Shown here piece after piece: positions 7,665 through 16,334 of a stretch of DNA of 39,802 bases. Under the pieces are notes generated by a model, which worked only from the letters and a program-made list of their open reading frames with translations, did no database searches and was not told the DNA's origin. Made by a program: the position numbers and the translations under genes. The DNA comes from Mycolicibacterium septicum DSM 44393 (lineage in GTDB: Bacteria > Actinomycetota > Actinomycetes > Mycobacteriales > Mycobacteriaceae), in assembly GCF_000455325.1 (NCBI RefSeq), contig NZ_HG322953.1, forward strand, positions 604,589-644,390, written 5' to 3'. How positions within the stretch are numbered: position 1 is the first letter of the stretch; every line of letters starts with the position of its first letter.

Positions 7665-8549
7665 GTGGTCGACGATCGAACCCAATTGCTGGTGGTGGCC
7701 CGCACGGCGTATCGCCGAAATGACTGGCGCACCAGCTACGAATCCTTCAGCCTCATCGACGGGGTGCAGACCCTCGACACCGACGATCTTGCCGTGTACG
7801 CCTCGGCGGCCTGGCGGCAGGGGCACGGTCGCGAATCCGTTCGGATCAACGAACAGGTGCACACTCGCCTGCTGCGGACCGACCCCGTGCAGGCGGCGAT
7901 GAAGGCTGCCGAGCTCGGCTTGGCCTGGCTGGCCCGCGGTCATCTCGCGCTGGCCCGCAATTGGGCGCAGCGAGCCCAGGTACTGCTCGACGGCGTTTCC
8001 GAGGCCGCCGCGCACGGTTACCTGGCCTATCTGTTCGCGGTGGCGGCGGCCGACGCCGGAGATCGCGAGCAATTCGGATCTGCGACACGACAACTGGGCG
8101 CCATCGCGGAGAGCTTGGACGATGCCGCCCTCGTCGCGCTGGCGCGGGCGCTCGCCGGCTCGGCTGCCGTCGCTGCCGGCGACCCTGCCGGGTACCAAAC
8201 TCTCGACCAGGTCCTGATGCCGGTGCTCGACGAACCCGTGCCGGTGGAGTGGGCGGCCGATGTGTACCGGCGGGCGTTGAGCCTGGCGCACCGGCAGAAC
8301 GCGGACGACCGGGTGAGGTCCTGGGCGCAGTCCATGCAGCGGTGGTGTGATGCCACCGAACCGGAATCGACCCAGTCGGCATATCGAGCCGTCTGCGACG
8401 TGCACCGGCTCTCCGCGGGCACCGACACCGATCCTCGAGATCTCGTTCGGCAAGTGGTCGGTCTGCGTCGCCTGGTCGCCGACGTGGATGCGGTCGCAGC
8501 GGGCATGGTCGAGGAACTGCTTTCCCGGAGTATGGGGCGCGCCCGATAG
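7665..8549 (+). CDS. Helical-repeat protein resembling the sensory half of mycobacterial LuxR-type regulators, without HTH
   Basis: This 294-residue, almost entirely helical protein begins ARTAYRRNDWRTSYESF and continues with DDLAVYASAAWRQG and a series of Ala/Leu-rich helix pairs. The pattern (A...RRDW..AYE.F.....L..DDL..LA.AAW..G) is that of the TPR-like region found in front of LuxR-type HTH domains in many mycobacterial regulators. Here no HTH or catalytic domain follows; the protein stops after about 290 residues. I chose GTG 7665 because similarity begins right after it; an upstream ATG at 7602 would add a basic, unsupported stretch. The serine hydrolase gene begins 42 bp downstream on the same strand, so they may be cotranscribed. 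Function unknown; a protein-protein interaction scaffold is an inference. Confidence 0.7.
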   Translation: MVDDRTQLLVVARTAYRRNDWRTSYESFSLIDGVQTLDTDDLAVYASAAWRQGHGRESVRINEQVHTRLLRTDPVQAAMKAAELGLAWLARGHLALARNWAQRAQVLLDGVSEAAAHGYLAYLFAVAAADAGDREQFGSATRQLGAIAESLDDAALVALARALAGSAAVAAGDPAGYQTLDQVLMPVLDEPVPVEWAADVYRRALSLAHRQNADDRVRSWAQSMQRWCDATEPESTQSAYRAVCDVHRLSAGTDTDPRDLVRQVVGLRRLVADVDAVAAGMVEELLSRSMGRAR

Positions 8550-8591
8550 ATTTTGCGGGATGAACGCTTGCGCGAAGAGCGGACGGTCCTG

Positions 8592-9422
8592 ATGGATGCC
8601 GACGTTCTCGACGTTGTAGATACCTGGCCGGTCGACACGGTCGCCGCTGCGGTGGTCGGCCCGTCCGGGGTGCTGGCCAGCCACGGCGATACGGATAAGC
8701 CGTTCACGTTGGCCTCGGTCACCAAACCGCTCGTGGCGCGGGCCGCGCAGATCGCGATCGAAGAAGGTGCGGTCGACCTCGACGCCCCGGCAGGCCCGCC
8801 CGGTTCGACGATCCGTCACCTGTTGGCGCACGCGTCAGGGGTGGCGATGCGTTCGGCCGAGGTGCTCGCGCAGCCGGGCCAGCGTCGGATCTACTCCAAC
8901 TACGGATTCGAACTGCTGGCCCGTGCGGTAGAGGATGCCGCCGACATCGAGTTCGGTACCTACCTGACCGAGGCAGTGTTCGAGCCGCTGCAGATGTCGG
9001 CGTCGAAGCTGTTGGGTGGGGCGGAGGCGGCAGGGTTCGGCGGCGTGTCGACCGTTGCCGACCTGGCGGTGTTCGCCCGAGAGCTGTTGCGGCCGGCACT
9101 GGTGTCTCAGCAACTGCACGACGAGGCCGTGACGGTGCAGTTTCCGGGGCTGGACGGGGTGTTGCCGGGGTTCGGTGTGCAACGGCCGAATGACTGGGGG
9201 CTGGGCTTTGAACTTCGCGACGGCAAATCCCCGCACTGGACGGGCTCGGCAAACTCTCCGCGCACGTTCGGGCATTTCGGCCAATCGGGGACGTTCCTGT
9301 GGGTCGATCCGGCCGCTGACCTGGCCTTGGTGGTGCTCACCGACCGGGACTTCGGGGACTGGACCTACCCGCTGTGGCCCGCGATATCTGATGGAGTGCT
9401 GAGAGAAAGCGGGACAGACTAG
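8592..9422 (+). CDS. Serine beta-lactamase/penicillin-binding-protein-like hydrolase
   Basis: This 276-residue protein has the class C beta-lactamase/esterase fold signatures: Ser42-V-T-Lys45 (SxxK nucleophile), Tyr101-S-Asn103 (YxN) and H228-F-G-Q-S-G-T in the place of the KTG triad. The length is short for the family (usually 350-400) but equals that of the M. tuberculosis Rv2257c type, as I recall, next to which a DUF3145 gene also sits. There is no signal peptide, so the enzyme is probably cytosolic and an esterase or amidase rather than an antibiotic-resistance enzyme; the substrate is unknown. ATG 8592 is used; a TTG at 8553 would add 13 charged residues before the conserved region and cannot be excluded. 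Confidence 0.82.
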   Translation: MDADVLDVVDTWPVDTVAAAVVGPSGVLASHGDTDKPFTLASVTKPLVARAAQIAIEEGAVDLDAPAGPPGSTIRHLLAHASGVAMRSAEVLAQPGQRRIYSNYGFELLARAVEDAADIEFGTYLTEAVFEPLQMSASKLLGGAEAAGFGGVSTVADLAVFARELLRPALVSQQLHDEAVTVQFPGLDGVLPGFGVQRPNDWGLGFELRDGKSPHWTGSANSPRTFGHFGQSGTFLWVDPAADLALVVLTDRDFGDWTYPLWPAISDGVLRESGTD

Positions 9423-9535
9423 CGCAACACTGGCCACACGAGGCACAATAGACACGCGCGGCACACACAACTGCATGCTCGATCGGAATACCAGGCCGTT
9501 GGGGAAGACGTCCCTCGTATCCGAAGGAGTAGCAG

Positions 9536-10048
9536 ATGCGTGCGTCGAACCAGTTCGCCGACGCGGCGACGGGCGTGGTGTATGTCCATGCCTCACCCGC
9601 GGCGGTATGCCCGCATGTTGAGTGGGCGTTGTCGTCGACCCTGTCGGCGCGGGCGAACCTGAAGTGGACCCCGCAACCGGCCATGCCTGGCCAGTTGCGT
9701 GCGGTCACCAACTGGGTTGGGCCCGTCGGCACCGGGGCGCAGTTGGCCAATGCCCTGCGCTCCTGGTCCGTGCTGCGCTTCGAGGTGACCGAAGACCCCA
9801 GTGCCGGGGTGGATGGTCACCGCTGGTGCCATACCCCTCAGCTCGGTTTGTGGAGCGGTGCCATGAGTGCCAACGGCGATGTGATGGTCGGCGAGATGCG
9901 GCTGCGCTCCCTGATGGCCGGCGGCGCCGACATGTTGGCAGCCGAACTCGACACCGTGCTGGGTACCGCGTGGGACGAGTCCCTCGAGCCTTACCGCAAC
10001 GGCGGTGACGGCGCAGAGGTGTCGTGGTTGAACAGGGGCGTGGGGTAG
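9536..10048 (+). CDS. DUF3145 family protein
   Basis: This 170-residue protein is recognised by its highly conserved start MRASNQFADAATGVVYVHAS and the core ARANLKWTPQPAMPGQLRAV of the DUF3145 family, which is confined to actinobacteria and nearly invariant in mycobacteria. No catalytic motif, signal peptide or membrane helix is visible. A strong ribosome-binding site, GAAGGAG, lies seven bases before the ATG. The gene order serine hydrolase then DUF3145 is shared with M. tuberculosis (Rv2257c-Rv2256c, from memory). Its stop is four bases from the stop of the convergent secreted-protein gene, leaving no room for a separate terminator. Function unknown. Confidence 0.9.
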   Translation: MRASNQFADAATGVVYVHASPAAVCPHVEWALSSTLSARANLKWTPQPAMPGQLRAVTNWVGPVGTGAQLANALRSWSVLRFEVTEDPSAGVDGHRWCHTPQLGLWSGAMSANGDVMVGEMRLRSLMAGGADMLAAELDTVLGTAWDESLEPYRNGGDGAEVSWLNRGVG

Positions 10049-10052
10049 CTCG

Positions 10053-10577
10053 TCAGCTACGCGCCCAGAGGCAATAGCCGCTGAGCTTTGTCGTGAACAT
10101 GTGGTCGCTGACGTCGACGGTCAGTGGTTGGCCCGGTTCGGCGCTGACCGTCTCGGGCTCCGACGTCTTGCCGGCGCCCAGGACGTCGACGACCTCGGCG
10201 CCACAATGGGCTTCCGCACTCTGTGGTGTCCCGGTCCAGGTGCCCGCCGCGGCTTCCGGGTTCCGCCTGCCCTGCCCGTGCAGGATCATCTCGGGGCCCG
10301 TGCTCAGCCAGCGGTCCGACGACGGATAGGGCTCGGCGAACCGCTGCCAAGTGCCGTCCTTGCATTGCAGCAGCAGCCGGTTGTTGCCGAGTTGCTCGGG
10401 ATCGGCGGGAGTCAGCGCCCCGGCAAGAGTGTCGCCGCATGACGAGTCGGTCTGCGGCGCCGTGGTTTCGGATGGCCCCTGCGGCACCGGTTCGGGATCG
10501 GCGTGTGCGCAGGCACTCGCGGATAGTGCGGCAGCCACGGTAAGCGCTGCCGCTGTCGACGCAAACACACGGTGCAT
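10053..10577 (-). CDS. Small secreted Cys-containing protein, possible lipoprotein
   Basis: This 174-residue protein starts with an Ala-rich signal sequence (1-22) ending in ASA-Cys23; this is a weak lipobox because position -3 is Ala, so either lipidation at Cys23 or cleavage after AHA (26) is possible. The mature part has four cysteines (47, 72, 125, 169) spaced as for two disulfides, and a threonine/proline-rich leader. No known domain is recognised. It begins only three bases after the stop of the large DUF4185 gene, on the same strand, so the two are almost certainly one transcript. That link suggests a role in the cell envelope together with the DUF4185 protein, but its activity is unknown. 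Confidence 0.75.
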   Translation of the reverse strand: MHRVFASTAAALTVAAALSASACAHADPEPVPQGPSETTAPQTDSSCGDTLAGALTPADPEQLGNNRLLLQCKDGTWQRFAEPYPSSDRWLSTGPEMILHGQGRRNPEAAAGTWTGTPQSAEAHCGAEVVDVLGAGKTSEPETVSAEPGQPLTVDVSDHMFTTKLSGYCLWARS

Positions 10578-10580
10578 GGA

Positions 10581-12845
10581 TTACACCGAGATCGTCTTCA
10601 TCGAGGACAGGTCGGTCTGCATCAACCGCACGTTGTAGTCACCCCAGTAGGACAGGTTGTAGTAGAGGTACTGCGAGTTGTCCTCCACGACATTGCCGTT
10701 GGCGTCGACCTTGTTGAAGTAGTCGGTGCCCGACATCGGGTGGATCATGGGCGCATACATGCCGGTGTTGGTCGTCAGGTTGTTGTTCACCAGCGTCGTC
10801 GTATCCGACCATGTGCCCTGCGGTGAATCCGACACCCGCATCACGACGTTGTTGCCGCCATCGGTGTAGAGCACGACGTACTTGCCGAGATACTCGTTGT
10901 ACTGCACGGACATCTCGCTGACATTGCCGTTGGTGGGCAGTCCGCCGACCCAGATGCCGTTGGCGATCTTGGTGAACAACCCGAACGTGAAGAAGTCCGC
11001 GACCTTGTAGAGCGTCGGCAGGAAATCGGTGCTGCTGGAGCCGAACACCGGAACTGCCGCCGACGGATCACCGGTCACCCACTGCCCGGCGCCGCTGGAA
11101 TCCTCACCCGACCAGTACTCGTAGGCGTCCAGGTTGGTGATCTGGTCCTTCTGAACGCGGGCCACGTACGCCGAACCCTGCCTGCCCGAGGGAGTTCCGT
11201 ACACGTAGACATACGGGTCGGTCGGGTCGTCCGACATCACGAGGGCGTTCTGCTGGAAATGCTCGTCGCCCGGGACGTAGGCCGGGCCCGCACGGAACCA
11301 GCCCGACGAGCGCACGGTGTCACGGTCGACGGTCCAGGTCTTGCCGCCGTCGTCGGAGTAGGCGATCGCGGAGTAGTTCGTGGTCCAGCTGCCCGGGTTG
11401 TCCCAGGTGCGGACGGACATCACGGTGGCGTACTGCCGGTAACCGCCCTCGGCGCCCGGGTTTTCGATCGCGATGGCCGAGGTCGGGATCATCGTGTAGG
11501 TCTGGCCGAACAACCCGTTGAGGCCGCCCGGGTCGTAGATGATCTGCGAGGCGCCGGCCGGGGCGCCCCCGGTGCCGTACCACTGATGATCTCCGTTGGG
11601 GTCGCCGGGATACTGCGCCCCGGCGTTGATCACCGCACCGTTGAACTGCAGACCGTCGGACAGGTCGGTGTCGATGGTGCGGAACAACACGTTGTTGCGC
11701 CAGTCGCCGGCCATGCCCGGCTCGCTGTAGGTGTCGCCGAACAATGTGTAGATGATCGGCTTTCCGGTCACGGGATCGGTGTAGCCGCTGTTCCACATGA
11801 TGCCCAGATCCGTGCCCGCGACGTACCAGTGATCGGTGTAGCCAACTCCGGTGACCCACCCCAGCTTTTTGGTGTACTCCGCCAGTGAAGCCGGAACCTG
11901 AGGCTTGGGCGTCAGGTCATCGGTCTGCGCAGCGGCATTGGGGGCGACGGCCGCCATCGGCTGGATCTCACCCTCGGCGACCACCGAGGCGGCGTCCTTG
12001 GCCGAGGTGACCCGGGAACCCAACGGGTTGATCGTCCGCTCGAATTCCCTTCGGGTCCAAGCCATCATCGCCCACAGGGCGGGGGACTGGCCGGGGGCGA
12101 CCGGGCTGGTGCCCGCTCCGAACGGTGCCAGGCCGGCGACGCCCAGCAGAGCCGAGACCACAGGCGCGGTGGCGACCTTGGGCGTGGCGGCCTCGGGCGT
12201 CGGGACCGGCGCCGCCGGGGCGACGCTCTCCTTCGCGACGGCGGGGACGTCGAACGACGTGACTTCGGTGCGCACCGTCGAGATGGCGTCGCGGCCGCGC
12301 TGGTCGATGTCCTCGGCGGCATCCCGCATCCGGATGACCACGGTGTTGGGCCGTTGCGTGCGCTTCAGATCAGGCGCAGTGGTCGCGGTCTCCGGGACGA
12401 TCCGGGTGGTATCGGTCTTCTCGCCGACGTCGGCCTTGTTGCCCGTCGCGGGGGCATTGATCAGTGTGCCCTGAATCTTGCTCCGGGCCTTGGTCGTCCG
12501 GGTCCGCAGCGGGGTCCGCGCGGAGTCCAGGCGGCTCTGCGTCTGCTTGATCGCATCACCGACGTCATTCAGGCCCGACTCGACGTCCTTGCGAATTCGC
12601 TCGCCGATCTTCGAGAGCGTGCCGGACGGAGTGGTGGCCGGCTTCTTGGTGTCGGAGGGTTTGCCCGGACCCTTCTTCGTCCCCGAGCTCGAGGTCGACC
12701 CCCCGGGGCTTCCCGCCGTCGATTTGCCAGGATCGCCGGACCCGCCTTCGGCCCAGGCGATTCCGGTGCCGGAGGTCAGCGCCGTGCCGATGCCGAGAGC
12801 AACGGCCAGTGCGCCGACCCGGCCGATGTATTTGGTCGATTCCAT
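10581..12845 (-). CDS. Secreted DUF4185 protein, candidate GH183-type endo-D-arabinanase
   Basis: This 754-residue protein has a signal peptide (cleavage likely after AWA, residue 32), then about 290 residues of low-complexity Ser/Thr/Pro/Ala/Lys sequence including the segment ALWAMMAWTRREFERT (256-271), a kind of linker that recurs in mycobacterial exported proteins. A folded domain runs from about 318 to the end. Its features are GYTDHWYVAGTDLGIMWNSG, IIYTLFGDTYSEPG (Asp371 in FGDT), DDGGKTWTVD and SVQYNEYLGKYVVLYTD, which resemble a beta-propeller glycosidase of the DUF4185 family. From memory, DUF4185 members were shown to be endo-D-arabinanases acting on mycobacterial arabinogalactan or lipoarabinomannan (GH183; Rv3707c in M. 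tuberculosis). A role in cleaving its own cell-wall D-arabinan is therefore likely; substrate and catalytic residues are not shown here. The small secreted gene follows after three bases. Confidence 0.8.
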   Translation of the reverse strand: MESTKYIGRVGALAVALGIGTALTSGTGIAWAEGGSGDPGKSTAGSPGGSTSSSGTKKGPGKPSDTKKPATTPSGTLSKIGERIRKDVESGLNDVGDAIKQTQSRLDSARTPLRTRTTKARSKIQGTLINAPATGNKADVGEKTDTTRIVPETATTAPDLKRTQRPNTVVIRMRDAAEDIDQRGRDAISTVRTEVTSFDVPAVAKESVAPAAPVPTPEAATPKVATAPVVSALLGVAGLAPFGAGTSPVAPGQSPALWAMMAWTRREFERTINPLGSRVTSAKDAASVVAEGEIQPMAAVAPNAAAQTDDLTPKPQVPASLAEYTKKLGWVTGVGYTDHWYVAGTDLGIMWNSGYTDPVTGKPIIYTLFGDTYSEPGMAGDWRNNVLFRTIDTDLSDGLQFNGAVINAGAQYPGDPNGDHQWYGTGGAPAGASQIIYDPGGLNGLFGQTYTMIPTSAIAIENPGAEGGYRQYATVMSVRTWDNPGSWTTNYSAIAYSDDGGKTWTVDRDTVRSSGWFRAGPAYVPGDEHFQQNALVMSDDPTDPYVYVYGTPSGRQGSAYVARVQKDQITNLDAYEYWSGEDSSGAGQWVTGDPSAAVPVFGSSSTDFLPTLYKVADFFTFGLFTKIANGIWVGGLPTNGNVSEMSVQYNEYLGKYVVLYTDGGNNVVMRVSDSPQGTWSDTTTLVNNNLTTNTGMYAPMIHPMSGTDYFNKVDANGNVVEDNSQYLYYNLSYWGDYNVRLMQTDLSSMKTISV

Positions 12846-12966
12846 GACGCTCCGTACCAGTCCACTCAGTCACAACCCCGGCCCAGACGCAACGTACCGT
12901 GTGCCGTTCACGGTGTCGGGCAAACACGCCGAATCGCAGGAAGAGGGCCCGATACGGGGCTTGCCG

Positions 12967-14421
12967 TCACCGGATCCGGTAGTGCGCGGGGTCCGGTTCG
13001 GACAGCATGCGGGTGAGGGTGGCCCGGTCGAACGGCCACAGGTCGATGGTTCCGGCGTCGGTGAAGTACCACGAGTTGCACCCGGTGTTCCACACCGTCG
13101 GACCCAGCCCTTCTGCGACCGCGGCGTTGAATTCGTCGGTGGCCTGTTCGGTGACCTCGACCTCGGAGAGTTCTGCGTTTTCAAACCGCCTGAGCCAGGC
13201 CACGATGTAGCCGGCGGTGAGCTCGGCCGAGTACTGCAGCGGGATCGACCCGGTCGGCGAGTTCGGGCCCAACACGGTGAACAGGTTGGGAAACCCGGGG
13301 ATCGCCGTCATGCGGTACGCACGTGGGCCTTTGACCCATGCATCGTCGAGCGTGACGCCGTCGCGGCCCACGATGTTCATCGGGCGCATGTAGTTGTGCG
13401 CCTGAAACCCGGTGGCCAGCACCACGACATCCACGTCGTGGTGCGTGCCGTCCGCGGTGCGGATGCCGTCGGCGGTGAACTCCTGAATGGGATCGTCGAT
13501 CAAACTCGCGTTGGGACGCTTGATGGCGCGGTAGTACGAGCCCGAGACCACCTGCCGTTTGCACAACGGTTCGTAGTCCGGGGTGAGCTTCGCGCGGAGC
13601 GCACGGTCGCGGACCTGGGCGGCCAGGCTCCACCGGGCATAGGACTGCACCAGCTTGCGCCGCCACGACGGCGTGGTGACGACGTCGGCGAGGATTCCGG
13701 CTCCCCACTGCAGCCGCCGGTACAGGAAGTCATGCCACCCCGGCCTCCGGTGCAGCACCTTGGCGAGGATCGATGACTGCCGCAGCGACATCGGTGCCCA
13801 CAGGATCCACTGCGGTGATCTCGCGAAGTGCATCAGGGCACGGGCTTTCGGCTGGAGAGCCGAAACCACCTGGACACCGGTCGATCCCGTTCCGATCACG
13901 GCAATGCGCCTGCCGTCGGTGACCACCTCCGGATCCCACCGTGCCGTGTGCACGATCTGTCCGCCAAAAGTGTCCATGCCCGGAATCTCGGGGATCGACG
14001 GGTGATGTAACACGCCGGTGGCGCAGATGACGAAATCGGCTGTCAGGGTTTCGCCCTCGCCTGTTGTGAGCGTCCACGACGTGGTGGTGCTGTCGTAACG
14101 GGCGCCGACGACTTCGGTGTCGCACCGCAGATGGGCGTCGAGTCCGAAACGTTCCATGACGTCGCGGTGATAGCGCTGGATGTCCTCGCCGTTGGCCCAG
14201 ATGTGGCTCCAGTCCGGCTTGGGCGCGAACGAGAACTGGTAGATCTGCGACGGCACGTCACAGGTGAGACCCGGGTAGCGGTTCCAGTGCCAGACCCCGC
14301 CGACGTCCGAACCCTTCTCCAGGATGGTGAAGTTGGTGAACCCGGCTTGCTTGAGTGTGTACGCGGTGGCGATGCCGGCCATCCCCGCGCCGATGATGAC
14401 GATGCGGACTTCGCGGCTCAT
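12967..14421 (-). CDS. Flavin-containing/Baeyer-Villiger-type monooxygenase
   Basis: This 484-residue flavoprotein has GAGMAG at 11-16 for FAD, GTGSTG at 177-182 for NADPH, and between them the Baeyer-Villiger fingerprint FxGxxxHxxxW as F152-GGQIV-H158-TAR-W162. GGVWHWNRYPG (41-51) is another hallmark of this class. Such enzymes insert an oxygen atom next to a ketone carbonyl to give an ester or lactone, using NADPH and O2. Length fits class B monooxygenases of about 490 residues. Its ATG overlaps the stop of the patatin gene by four bases (ATGA). With the upstream SDR and the esterases around it, conversion of a ketone to an ester is a sensible inference; sulfoxidation or N-oxidation is also possible. 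Confidence 0.88.
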   Translation of the reverse strand: MSREVRIVIIGAGMAGIATAYTLKQAGFTNFTILEKGSDVGGVWHWNRYPGLTCDVPSQIYQFSFAPKPDWSHIWANGEDIQRYHRDVMERFGLDAHLRCDTEVVGARYDSTTTSWTLTTGEGETLTADFVICATGVLHHPSIPEIPGMDTFGGQIVHTARWDPEVVTDGRRIAVIGTGSTGVQVVSALQPKARALMHFARSPQWILWAPMSLRQSSILAKVLHRRPGWHDFLYRRLQWGAGILADVVTTPSWRRKLVQSYARWSLAAQVRDRALRAKLTPDYEPLCKRQVVSGSYYRAIKRPNASLIDDPIQEFTADGIRTADGTHHDVDVVVLATGFQAHNYMRPMNIVGRDGVTLDDAWVKGPRAYRMTAIPGFPNLFTVLGPNSPTGSIPLQYSAELTAGYIVAWLRRFENAELSEVEVTEQATDEFNAAVAEGLGPTVWNTGCNSWYFTDAGTIDLWPFDRATLTRMLSEPDPAHYRIR

Positions 14422-15347
14422 CGGGCCTCCTCACTGACGGCGAGCGCACGCCGGACCGTGGCAGGTGCGGTGTGCATCGATGCCTCGAATGCCGACTGTC
14501 GACGGCCGCGCCGCATGAAATGTGAACCCAGGCGCGCGAGATCTGCGGTGTCGGGCCGGATGACGACGACCTGCGTGCCGCGCGCCCGCACCTCGGCCAC
14601 TTCGCGGTCGAGCCCGGCCGACATCGGCCGGCGCAGCAGCCGGTGCTCCAGCACTCCGCCGAATCCCGGTGCGCGCGTGCCTGGTTCGGAAGCCATGGGG
14701 GCGATCACGTAGATGATCTCGGCTTCGTCGGAGGCGATCAGATCTACTGACGCGGTCGATGCGGCGCCGCCGTCGACGAACTGCCTGCCGCCGATGGTGA
14801 CCGGTGGCATCCAGCCCGGCACCGCCCACGATGCGCGTAACGCTTCACCTGCGGAGGCCTTCGGCGCGCCGGGCGCACCGAACACGACACGCTCGCCGCG
14901 CTGGCAGTCGAAGGCGACCATCCGGATGCCCGGGTGTGCCGGCCACCCCGTGGGACCGGAGAATCCGGCGGCGAGACGGTGCAGCCAGTCCGCGTTGCCC
15001 CGCCCCACCGGAGCGATGCCGGTGGCGGCGGCGAGGCCCCGTTGACTGCCGAGCAGGCGCGGGTTGAGCAGGCGGGGCGCCGGGATCGGCGGCATGCTGG
15101 ACGGCGTGTCCGCGATATGCCGGCGCAGGCGCTCATCGGTGGAACTACCGCGCTGCATCGCGACGAGATCGTCGACCGTGGCACCGCCGCCCAGCATCGT
15201 GACGAGTTCGGCTCCCGCCGAGGTGCCTTGCAGCACGGCCGCGTCGCGCGGATCCCATCCGATCTGTCCGGCCAGGGCGTGCAGCGCCGCGACTGTCCAC
15301 GCGCCTCCGATGGTGCCACCGCAACCGATCGCCAATGCCGTGGTCAT
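14418..15347 (-). CDS. Patatin-like phospholipase/acyl hydrolase
   Basis: This 309-residue protein has the three patatin marks: the glycine-rich oxyanion stretch GCGGTIGG (8-15), the nucleophile elbow G41-T-Ser43-A-G45, and the catalytic Asp192 in VDGGAAST. It therefore uses a Ser-Asp dyad to hydrolyse acyl esters. There is no signal peptide; it is likely cytosolic. It sits between an SDR gene and the monooxygenase gene with 4-nt ATGA overlaps on both sides, which shows tight coupling of three genes. It may hydrolyse the ester made by the monooxygenase, or free lipid substrate for the pathway; this is inferred from context. Confidence 0.87.
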   Translation of the reverse strand: MTTALAIGCGGTIGGAWTVAALHALAGQIGWDPRDAAVLQGTSAGAELVTMLGGGATVDDLVAMQRGSSTDERLRRHIADTPSSMPPIPAPRLLNPRLLGSQRGLAAATGIAPVGRGNADWLHRLAAGFSGPTGWPAHPGIRMVAFDCQRGERVVFGAPGAPKASAGEALRASWAVPGWMPPVTIGGRQFVDGGAASTASVDLIASDEAEIIYVIAPMASEPGTRAPGFGGVLEHRLLRRPMSAGLDREVAEVRARGTQVVVIRPDTADLARLGSHFMRRGRRQSAFEASMHTAPATVRRALAVSEEAR

Positions 15348-16228
15348 GGCGTCACCTCGGAATTCGGCTGCGCGGCATGAGCTTTCGATTGGCGAGCGAT
15401 GCGCTGCAGGTAGGTGGACCGGCCCTGCTCGTCGAGGGCGGTCAGGGCACGGCGGTCATCGATGCGGTCTCGCACCGCGCGCTGGATCGCCTCGGGTACC
15501 AGGGCGTCGACAAGGGCCCACCCGGGCGCGACCCAACCAGGCACCGACGTGCGCGCGGCCCGGGTACGCAGGGTCTTGAGGATCGCCCGCGCGACGTCGT
15601 CGGGATCCACGGTGGGAAGGCCGTTTCCGAGCTGCACACCCGAGGCGAGTTCGGTGCGAACCGCCGACGGCAGCACGGCCGACACCGAGACGCCGGTGCC
15701 CGCGTACTCACGCCGGGCGGCCAGCGAGGCGCCCAATGCGGCGAACTTGCTGGCGTTGTAGGTCACCATGCCGGGGATCGGGATCATTCCGGCCATCGAC
15801 GCCACGTTGACGACGTGACCGTGCCCGCGGTTCACCATCGACGGAACCACGGTCCGCATGCCGTTCAGGACGCCACGCACGTTGACGTCGAGGATCAGGT
15901 CGGTGGTGGCCTCGGATTCGGCGTCGAACGCGCCGAGCGGCATGACCCCGGCGTTGTTGACCAGGATGTCGATGCCGCCTGATTCGCGGACGGCGTCCGC
16001 GACGAAGCGCTCCCACGACGACCGTTGCGTGACGTCGAGGTATGCCGCCCGGCAGCGGGGGATACCGGCCGCGGTCGTCGCGGCCACGTCGGCATCGACA
16101 TCGCCGATCCATACCGTGGCGCCGCGGGCGGAGAACAGCTCCGCCGTCTTGGCTCCGATGCCACGCGCCCCGCCGGTGACGATGACCACCGCCCCGTTCA
16201 CCGACGCCTGCTGATATGAAAACCGCAC
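15344..16228 (-). CDS. Short-chain dehydrogenase/reductase
   Basis: This classical SDR of 294 residues has TGGARGIG at 18-25 for the cofactor, NNAG near 91-94, and the catalytic Ser144, Tyr157 and Lys161 (YNASK). A C-terminal extension of about 70 residues (PGWVAPGWALVDALVP onwards) is typical of mycobacterial lipid-linked SDRs. The aspartate after the second strand (WIGDVD) suggests NAD(H). I chose GTG 16228 because GGGGAGG stands six bases before it; a longer reading from 16273 would add a basic segment without support. It is the first gene of the SDR-patatin-monooxygenase unit, and would oxidise an alcohol to the ketone used by the monooxygenase, by inference. It diverges from a TetR gene. 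Confidence 0.87.
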   Translation of the reverse strand: MRFSYQQASVNGAVVIVTGGARGIGAKTAELFSARGATVWIGDVDADVAATTAAGIPRCRAAYLDVTQRSSWERFVADAVRESGGIDILVNNAGVMPLGAFDAESEATTDLILDVNVRGVLNGMRTVVPSMVNRGHGHVVNVASMAGMIPIPGMVTYNASKFAALGASLAARREYAGTGVSVSAVLPSAVRTELASGVQLGNGLPTVDPDDVARAILKTLRTRAARTSVPGWVAPGWALVDALVPEAIQRAVRDRIDDRRALTALDEQGRSTYLQRIARQSKAHAAQPNSEVTP

Positions 16229-16287
16229 GTCATGCCTCCCCTGGAGTCGTCTCACGACCTTTCGCATACCCACGGTATCTGAATACT

Positions 16288-16301
16288 TTGAGTTAATTCA
16301 A
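16288..16301. promoter_or_regulatory. Operator-like palindrome between the SDR operon and tetR
   Basis: TTGAGTT-AATTCAA is a 14-bp inverted repeat with one mismatched pair, lying in the 106-bp gap between the divergent SDR and TetR genes, in the only clearly AT-rich patch of that gap. TetR proteins generally bind such palindromes and repress both divergent units. The adjacent TetR is the obvious candidate. Confidence 0.5.
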
Positions 16302-16334
16302 TACCCAAAGTCCACTCCGAACTATCATCAGCGC

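Noticed and set aside
7599..8831. 410-codon minus-strand frame across the helical protein and hydrolase genes
   Set aside because: It would cover two genes with recognisable products; it shows Arg/His/Gly bias typical of an antisense frame in GC-rich DNA.
8592..9422. Antibiotic-resistance beta-lactamase
   Set aside because: It has SxxK and YxN, but no signal peptide and no KTG, and its genomic place fits the conserved mycobacterial esterase-like protein.
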